This document shows, piece by piece, positions 48,054-53,301 of a stretch of DNA of 53,301 nucleotides. The notes under the pieces were generated by a model. The model made no database searches, was not told where the DNA came from, and saw only the letters and a program-made list of their open reading frames with translations. Position 1 is the stretch's first letter, and every line of letters begins with the position of its first letter. Origin of the DNA: Rhizophlyctis rosea (lineage: Eukaryota; Chytridiomycota; Chytridiomycetes; Rhizophlyctidales; Rhizophlyctidaceae); contig JADGJC010000285.1 of NCBI GenBank assembly GCA_027596075.1, forward strand, positions 1-53,301. The letters are read 5' to 3'. The translations under genes were made by a program, and so were the position numbers.

Positions 48054-48739
48054 GATGGTGGTAAATGTATTGGAGAAGCACTTGTGCAGTAGCGAACAAG
48101 TCAGAGTGAAAGTTGGGGGAAGGGGTGCTTGCATCCGGGATCGATGAAAATTTCAAGGAGCGATGGCGCTCATCCTCTAACAGAACTGTCACCTGCGCCG
48201 GCTCGGGTCCATGCGCCATGCTTCCGTGCCCCATGACAGATGGTTCAGGTTAACCCACGCCTCGGATTTTCCATCTGGGAGTCGCGAGCGTCACGTGTGT
48301 TGGCCTTGTCGTACGAAACTCCCCGATTGTGAAAACAAGGGAGGTGAACTGCAGTGGAGAGTGGGGACCGCCTTTGAGCAGTTGGGTGGCGGTTGGGAAT
48401 ACTTGGCATGGGTTTTGGATGGTCGGAAAACACCCAGTGACAGCTAAGGCGCCCTGATTCGGGCAATTTTGGCCATGGGTTGCCAAAAAGGGAGTCAATT
48501 GAAGATGTCTCAGATGAATGGGTCTGGTAAGACGATACAGTCGGTTCCAGAACCGACTTGCCTAAAAACATTGAAAATGATATCAGCTTTGTCGCAAGCG
48601 TTGGCTTGCGACCGTCCAACACAGGAAACGGATCAATCGCAATTGTTCTTCTCCAAGGCCCCTTTCAACTCCTCTGCCGGCAGCACATATCGATAGTGTC
48701 GGCCTCCCATACTAAGCTCCCAACAAAGTCCTCCTCAAA

Positions 48740-49067
48740 ATGACAACCCAAACCAACACCGCTGTTGATACAATTCAGTCCCTGCCGGACTACATAGAAG
48801 ATGTTCTACTTAGTACGGCGCAACCGCCATCCAGTGTTTACGTTGGACCCGGCATCTTGCATGCCATGTTCCAGGCCGCCAAAGATACCCCGCCTCGCGC
48901 AAGACGGCTTGACATCTGCACTCAATGAACTCCACACATGGCGCACCGCCTTCCCGCTCCTTCTCGGCCAACTTGACACTGCCATCAAACAACGCGATGC
49001 CTGTCGTCGTCATGTGGAGGTTCTTCGTGAGCAGCTTGAGGCCAGTCGCCAAAGGTGGGAACTATAA
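48740..49067 (+). pseudogene. Coiled-coil family copy C, frameshifted, opposite strand
   Basis: The only family member on the plus strand. The frame from ATG 48740 (MTTQTNTAVDTIQSLPDYIE) runs to about 48900. The family core ELHTWRTAFPLLLGQLDTAI, then KQRDACRRHVEVLREQLEA, is in the +1 frame after about 48880. A one-base indel near AAAGATACCCCGCCTCGC would join them. A donor-like AAAG|GTGGGA follows the coiled coil as in other copies, but a second exon could not be set. Confidence 0.55.
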
Positions 49068-50299
49068 TTACTCGCCCTGTTGATTTTGCACTGCTCCATG
49101 TGGACTTGTTACCTCTTGCACATTCGTCCAGCACCTCCAATGCGTAACCCGCCCCCTTGTCTTCCACTTCGGATCTCTAATTGAATCCCACAAAAAGTAT
49201 AATCAGGTTCGTCACCTGATCATGGCGCAAATCTGCAGTCAAGATGTTAATTCAATCTTCATTTTACTGTTAGCATGATTTGAATGGCTCGCGTGCTTGA
49301 GTATTTGAGAAGGCGGTTGAACATATATCATTTGTAGTCAATACACCTTCGTGGCATGAAGGGGCTTTGATTTTACAAGGGGAAGACGAGTGTCATTTGC
49401 AAAGATGCTGAAGGGAGAACTCATACAAGCAATACATATAATGCTCTCAGTGTGGAGAGGAAATGAGTTGGGAAGCGGTTGAATGAAAGTGGTTGTAGAG
49501 GGTGAAAGAGCAGATGGAGCGCTCTGACAAAACGTCCAACCGCAAGTTTGCTTACATGCGGCACATAAAACCTCAGGACTTTGCTCCATAATTCCGACAG
49601 CTGTTGCTGTCGAAGATCACATAAGAACGGATATTCAAGATCGCAAGCCAGGCTTGTCCTCTTGCTTCTGACCTGGTCAATGAGGGATGAAACGGGTGCG
49701 CTCAAGTGCAAACTTCACCTTCATGTCGCAACTCCCGCACCTCGTCGCACCTGTCAATGTGCCTTGCATGTGGTGACAGTCATCCGTGATAAAGCGACTT
49801 CACCACCCCCATATCCAAGTCCAACCACAGATCACAAGAGCCGAGCGATCTGGATCTCTAATGATGAAGATATGGCATGTCCAAAACAATCCCCACTGCG
49901 AGCAGCAGCAATTCGTGGTCATCAACAGAACCTTCCAACGGCTTCGCGGTCGACAGGAGGTGATTTAACCACTAACAGGTTCATCCAAACTCGCGCATGC
50001 GACCCCAAGCAAACAAATCGACCGAACGACGCTATGAGAATAATCCACATAAGATTCACATATCGACTGTCGGCAAACTTCTCTGAAGTACACACGACCC
50101 CTACGCGATACAACGGACATAACTAGTCCCTCACTAAGCCTGATTCAGACATGCTACTATGGACCAACGAGCATGAGACACAATCTGATGAATTTATACG
50201 CTGCTTCGGGAGAACAAAGTCCGAAGTGAGAAAAAGACCTTTCAGGGAGAAAATGCGATTGCGGGACCAACCTTCGAAGTGAGTTAATTCACCTGTGCG
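49068..50299. other. Intergenic between family copies C and D
   Basis: A 181-aa plus-strand frame (49581-50126) has no recognisable motif or family core and I do not accept it as a gene. Nothing else is defined. Confidence 0.35.
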
Positions 50300-50858
50300 T
50301 CACTGCTGAGAGGTATCGTCATCGCCGTCTTCCGTTGAAGATGCATGAGGTAGATTGGGGTCGATGGGGTCCGTCGTGGTGGAGATGAGGTTGGTAGGAG
50401 CTATATAAGTAAGTGGGACCTGCCTTATTAGACAAGTGGTTGATATGCAATTGGAAGCACCAACTGCTGCTGACCGTACCCTTCTCATCCTCGTCCACTT
50501 CACTTCTCAACTGCTGGAGCTCCCTGCGACAAGTATCACGCTGTTTGACGACCTTATCAAGCTGCCTGCGATAAGTTTCACGCTGTTTGACGGCCGTATC
50601 AACCTGCGCAAGGATGTGCGGGAAAGCGGTGCGCCAGCCCCAGATTTCGCTGGTCGCAGTACGGACGAAATCGTTGATGATTTCGATTTGCGCTTCCACA
50701 GTAGCAAGGCGAGTTTTGAGTTGGCCATACTCGGAGGATGCGGACTGAAGTTCTTGGATTAGGGTCTGGACTCATTGATGGAGGTGGAGGATTTGTTGAT
50801 TGATGTGTTGCATTTGGTGGGCGGGGATGGTGGGGAGCGGGGTGCTTTGGGATGCCAT
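50300..50858 (-). pseudogene. Coiled-coil family copy D, in-frame TGA
   Basis: ATG 50858 opens MASQSTPLPTIPAHQMQHIN, but TGA at 50774-50772 interrupts (ILHLHQ*VQTLIQEL). The same frame then continues unbroken through IWGWRTAFPHILAQVDTAVK and a duplicated coiled-coil segment (KQRETYRRQLDKVVKQRDTC). The GAGAAGG|GTACGG donor and TATATAG acceptor mirror copy B, and exon 2 ends DPNLPHASSTEDGDDDTSQQ. A start downstream of the stop is not available near the core, so loss of function is likely unless the TGA is a sequencing error. Confidence 0.6.
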
Positions 50859-51359
50859 GGCGATGTTCAGGGTGTGTCGGCAGGCTAGAGCGTTTGATTG
50901 TTGCGGAACGAAAGTGAACGAGACGGAAGTATCAGACTTACCAGCAACAGGATGAAAGATGATGAAAGATGGGAGCAGGAAATGCAGGCTTTGCATTGAA
51001 AAGTCATCCGAGCCCCTGTGTGCAACTGTGTCATGTTGACGAAGCTGACTGCGCCACATCGCACGTCACCACCTTGACTGAAACCGTGAGTACCGTGGCA
51101 CTTACCACCACTAACTCCACTACCACCACCGCAGTTGCTGCGCACTTGTAATACATGTCGACATGAGTAACATTGCTGAGAATGTGCTCCGGTCCGTTGC
51201 GCGACTGGTATGAAATCCCTCGGAATCATGACGACCACAGACGGGTGCCCATTACAAAGGTCATGAGCTAATGCAGTCGATGCTATGAATATGCACTTTG
51301 GTACATGTGTACAGCTATCATATACAATCAGTTAATGTGAACAAAGCCCAACTGCTTTT

Positions 51360-51699
51360 CTGCAGACCTTCGCGAAGCTCCCTACGCAACGCCTCATTCT
51401 GCTGACAATACATATCCCGCTGCTTGACCGCCATATCAAGCTCGCAAGTCGTTCCGGGCATGCCGTCCGCCAGCTATGAGCTTCCTCCTGCGCAGCGTTC
51501 AACTCGCTGTGGCCTGAACTTGATGTTGGCGGCCGCGATTTCTTGTTCCAGTACCAACGTTTTGAGATTGAACATGTGTCCAGTGCTGTGCTGAGTCACG
51601 GTTTGGAGTTGCTGAGCGAGTTTGTGTGAGTTGTTCATAGAGGGCTCCTAGGTCCTGGCCGTGTTGCTGACGTTGGTTGGTGGTGTTTAGGAATGCCAT
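51360..51699 (-). pseudogene. Coiled-coil family copy E, several frame breaks
   Basis: It starts at ATG 51699 (MAFLNTTNQRQQHGQDLGAL). The family core is present but split over frames: LNAAQEEAHSWRTACPERLA near 51495-51430, then ELDMAVKQRDMYCQQNEALR in another frame. At least two indels are needed to restore the order seen in copy B. No second exon identified. Confidence 0.55.
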
Positions 51700-52229
51700 T
51701 GTGATGTCGAGGATGGAATATAGAAGGAGAGTGCCAACTGAGAGATTTAAATGGCCCTGTGAGATGATGGTTGCCGGTGGATTCAGGAGATCATTGCACG
51801 TGCCAATTCGAAGTCGTTCACTCTCAATTTTGACCCGCACTGCGTCCAAAAATGTATTTCACCGGAGATGCGCCATGTTTCAAAGCGTCGTGCCCTGTCA
51901 GTTCTGTGGCTTCAAACACTGCAGGCATTGTTGAAGCCAAACTTGCAGTGTATGGTAACAATCAACTGCACGGAATTAACTGAATAGTCGGCAAAACGGC
52001 TGATCACGGTACTCGAATGACATTCCGTTTACATTGCTGTGCAAAAGTTGTAATGGGCGGGATTCGAAAGGATGATGCATGCCATCCATCTGCGCCTAGG
52101 TGGAGTTCGGGTCAGGAGGGACGAGCGAAGATGTTTTAGACGATCGAGTCGCCAAACATAACAGTCAAACTACAGCTGACATCCTGAAAACTCAAACGCG
52201 ATTATTTGCTGAACTTCATCAATCATATA

Positions 52230-53050
52230 TCCCCACTGTTTGATCGCCATGTCCAGCTGCGCAAGGCATCCCAAAAGGCCCATATCTAAACTCGGGGTTC
52301 CGTTGGGCGCCCGATTCGGGGGCGAACCTAGACAGGTTGGGTATCTTGCTTTCGATCAATGGGTATCCGACACGGGCGCCCATCGGGCGTCAGACTGTGG
52401 CTCAGATGAAGGGAAAAATAAGGTGGAGTGGGATGGGATTGAACCAGAGTGATCGCTTGCATTATTAACGGGGGACCCTGCTCTACCACCGTGGCTTTCT
52501 TAGAAGTGATCATGGAGATTGGGACATGTCATTGTTTTTATGACTGTGCCACCAACCTCGGAACAAGGTCCCCATGTGTGCGGAACTTACAAGTCCCCAA
52601 CCACCATGACGGGCTAATTCGTTTGACCTAAACATTCATCCTTCATGCACCCCATGGAAAAGAGCTCCCCGGAGAGACAAAATGGGGGCCCAATGGACGG
52701 AGCACCCCATTTTGACCTGCGGACATCCCTTTTGGGTGCCCGTTGGCCAAATCACTGAATGTCTGCCAATGAACCCTTAAATGGGGTGCCCGTTGGACCT
52801 TCCAATTCATATCGGCCGACAGACACTCGAAACGGGCGCCCCTTGGACAAAATCACTCAATTTTGACCATTGGGGGTCCATAACGGGCGCACAATGGCCA
52901 CCCATCCCCAACGGACGCCCTTTGGGCATATGGGTAATTTTGGGATGGGAGCGCCGGGAAGGCAGCACGCCAACTTTGAACTTCATCAAGGGCGGATCTC
53001 AATCCGTTGCAGGTGGTCTGAACAGATAAGGTGGTAAGGGCGATGGTCAT
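52230..53050 (-). pseudogene. Coiled-coil family copy F, interrupted by a 681-bp element
   Basis: ATG 53050 opens MTIALTTLSVQTTCNGL and reaches the family core LDEVQSWRAAFPAL at about 52950. The rest of the core, LAQLDMAIKQWGYMIDEV, resumes at about 52266. The intervening 681 bases are a terminal-inverted-repeat element. Removing one GG copy and the element restores the core as in copies A-D. Confidence 0.7.
52267..52947. mobile_element. 681-bp MITE-like element with terminal inverted repeats
   Basis: The ends read CATCCCAAAA at 52267 and TTTTGGGATG ending at 52947, a perfect 10-bp inverted repeat. Imperfect pairing continues inward for about 42 bases (both ends carry CCCATAT and then TCCGTTGGG). 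GG flanks both sides, consistent with a 2-bp target duplication. The borders are fixed independently by the interrupted coiled-coil reading frame. The interior has many diverged copies of a GGGCGCCCGTTGG-like phrase and of AAATCACTCAATTTTGACC. No transposase frame fits, so it would be non-autonomous. The superfamily is not identified. Confidence 0.75.
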
Positions 53051-53283
53051 GGAAGAAAGGGCGAAGCTTCCATCAGTGTTTCGATTGCAAGTGGATCCAC
53101 CGATATCATATGTGACTTTGTAACTTGCCGCAATCTGTTTTAGACGGGCCTCGCAACTGCATCATTATATAAGGCCTCGTCGCCGTCGTGAAACATTCTC
53201 AGCGTGACAGCGGTGATGCGGTTGAACTAGGCAACATGACAATCGATCCTTCGGCAAAGCTTTCTCCGCACTTCTTCGTGGGG

Positions 53284-53301
53284 CGGGGGGGGGGGGGGGG
53301 G
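53284..53301. other. Terminal poly-G run
   Basis: The window ends in an unbroken G homopolymer after GGGGCGG. It looks like a low-quality sequence end rather than biology. Confidence 0.7.

Noticed and set aside
49581..50126. 181-aa plus-strand frame
   Set aside because: No domain or repeat of the neighbouring gene family; mixed composition with no supporting splice or start context.

Overview
The window looks like fungal nuclear DNA, most likely from a zoosporic (chytrid-type) fungus. The genes carry many short GT-AG introns (about 45-400 nt, several with a CTAAC or CTAAT branch site). They include a tomosyn/Sro7 that keeps its R-SNARE tail, a TKL-type kinase, a von Willebrand A (vWA) domain of the kind known from vwkA-like proteins, and a giant secreted Cys-repeat protein. 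The taxon is an inference; no rRNA or other phylogenetic marker is present. Two 10-N assembly gaps (11600-11609 and 42171-42180) and a terminal poly-G run mark imperfect assembly.

Layout. 0.8-2.5 kb (-): a four-exon F-box/leucine-rich-repeat protein. 3.0-3.5 kb (+): a small hypothetical protein. 4.1-7.3 kb (-): a kinase module followed by a vWA module, broken by an in-frame stop and several frame breaks. 7.8-12.6 kb (-): an 11-exon tomosyn/Sro7 gene whose reading phases all join (1161 aa). 13.2-22.2 kb: gene-poor, mostly decayed sequence. 23.4-24.9 kb (+): elongation factor 1-beta, five exons, followed by diverged duplicated segments. 26.5-28.0 kb (+): an F-box gene with a stop codon at the expected Trp of the F-box. 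30.3-31.4 kb (+): an NmrA-like oxidoreductase. 33.5-39.5 kb (-): a 1864-aa secreted protein with an N-terminal vWA domain and about 47 tandem six-cysteine repeats. 41.1-41.4 kb (+): the C-terminal scrap of an oxidoreductase gene.

The last 7 kb (46.4-53.1 kb) holds six copies of an unrecognised small coiled-coil gene family. One copy, 47516-48053, is intact. Each of the others has its own lesion: a nonsense codon, a frameshift, or the insertion of a 681-bp element with terminal inverted repeats that I could delimit from the interrupted reading frame.

The genes do not form one pathway. Tomosyn acts in exocytosis, EF-1beta in translation, the two F-box proteins in ubiquitin-ligase targeting, and the vWA/Cys-repeat protein presumably at the cell surface. 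The most novel items are the vWA/Cys-repeat protein with alternating repeat types, the kinase-vWA arrangement with a degenerate metal site, and the coiled-coil gene array with its inserted element.
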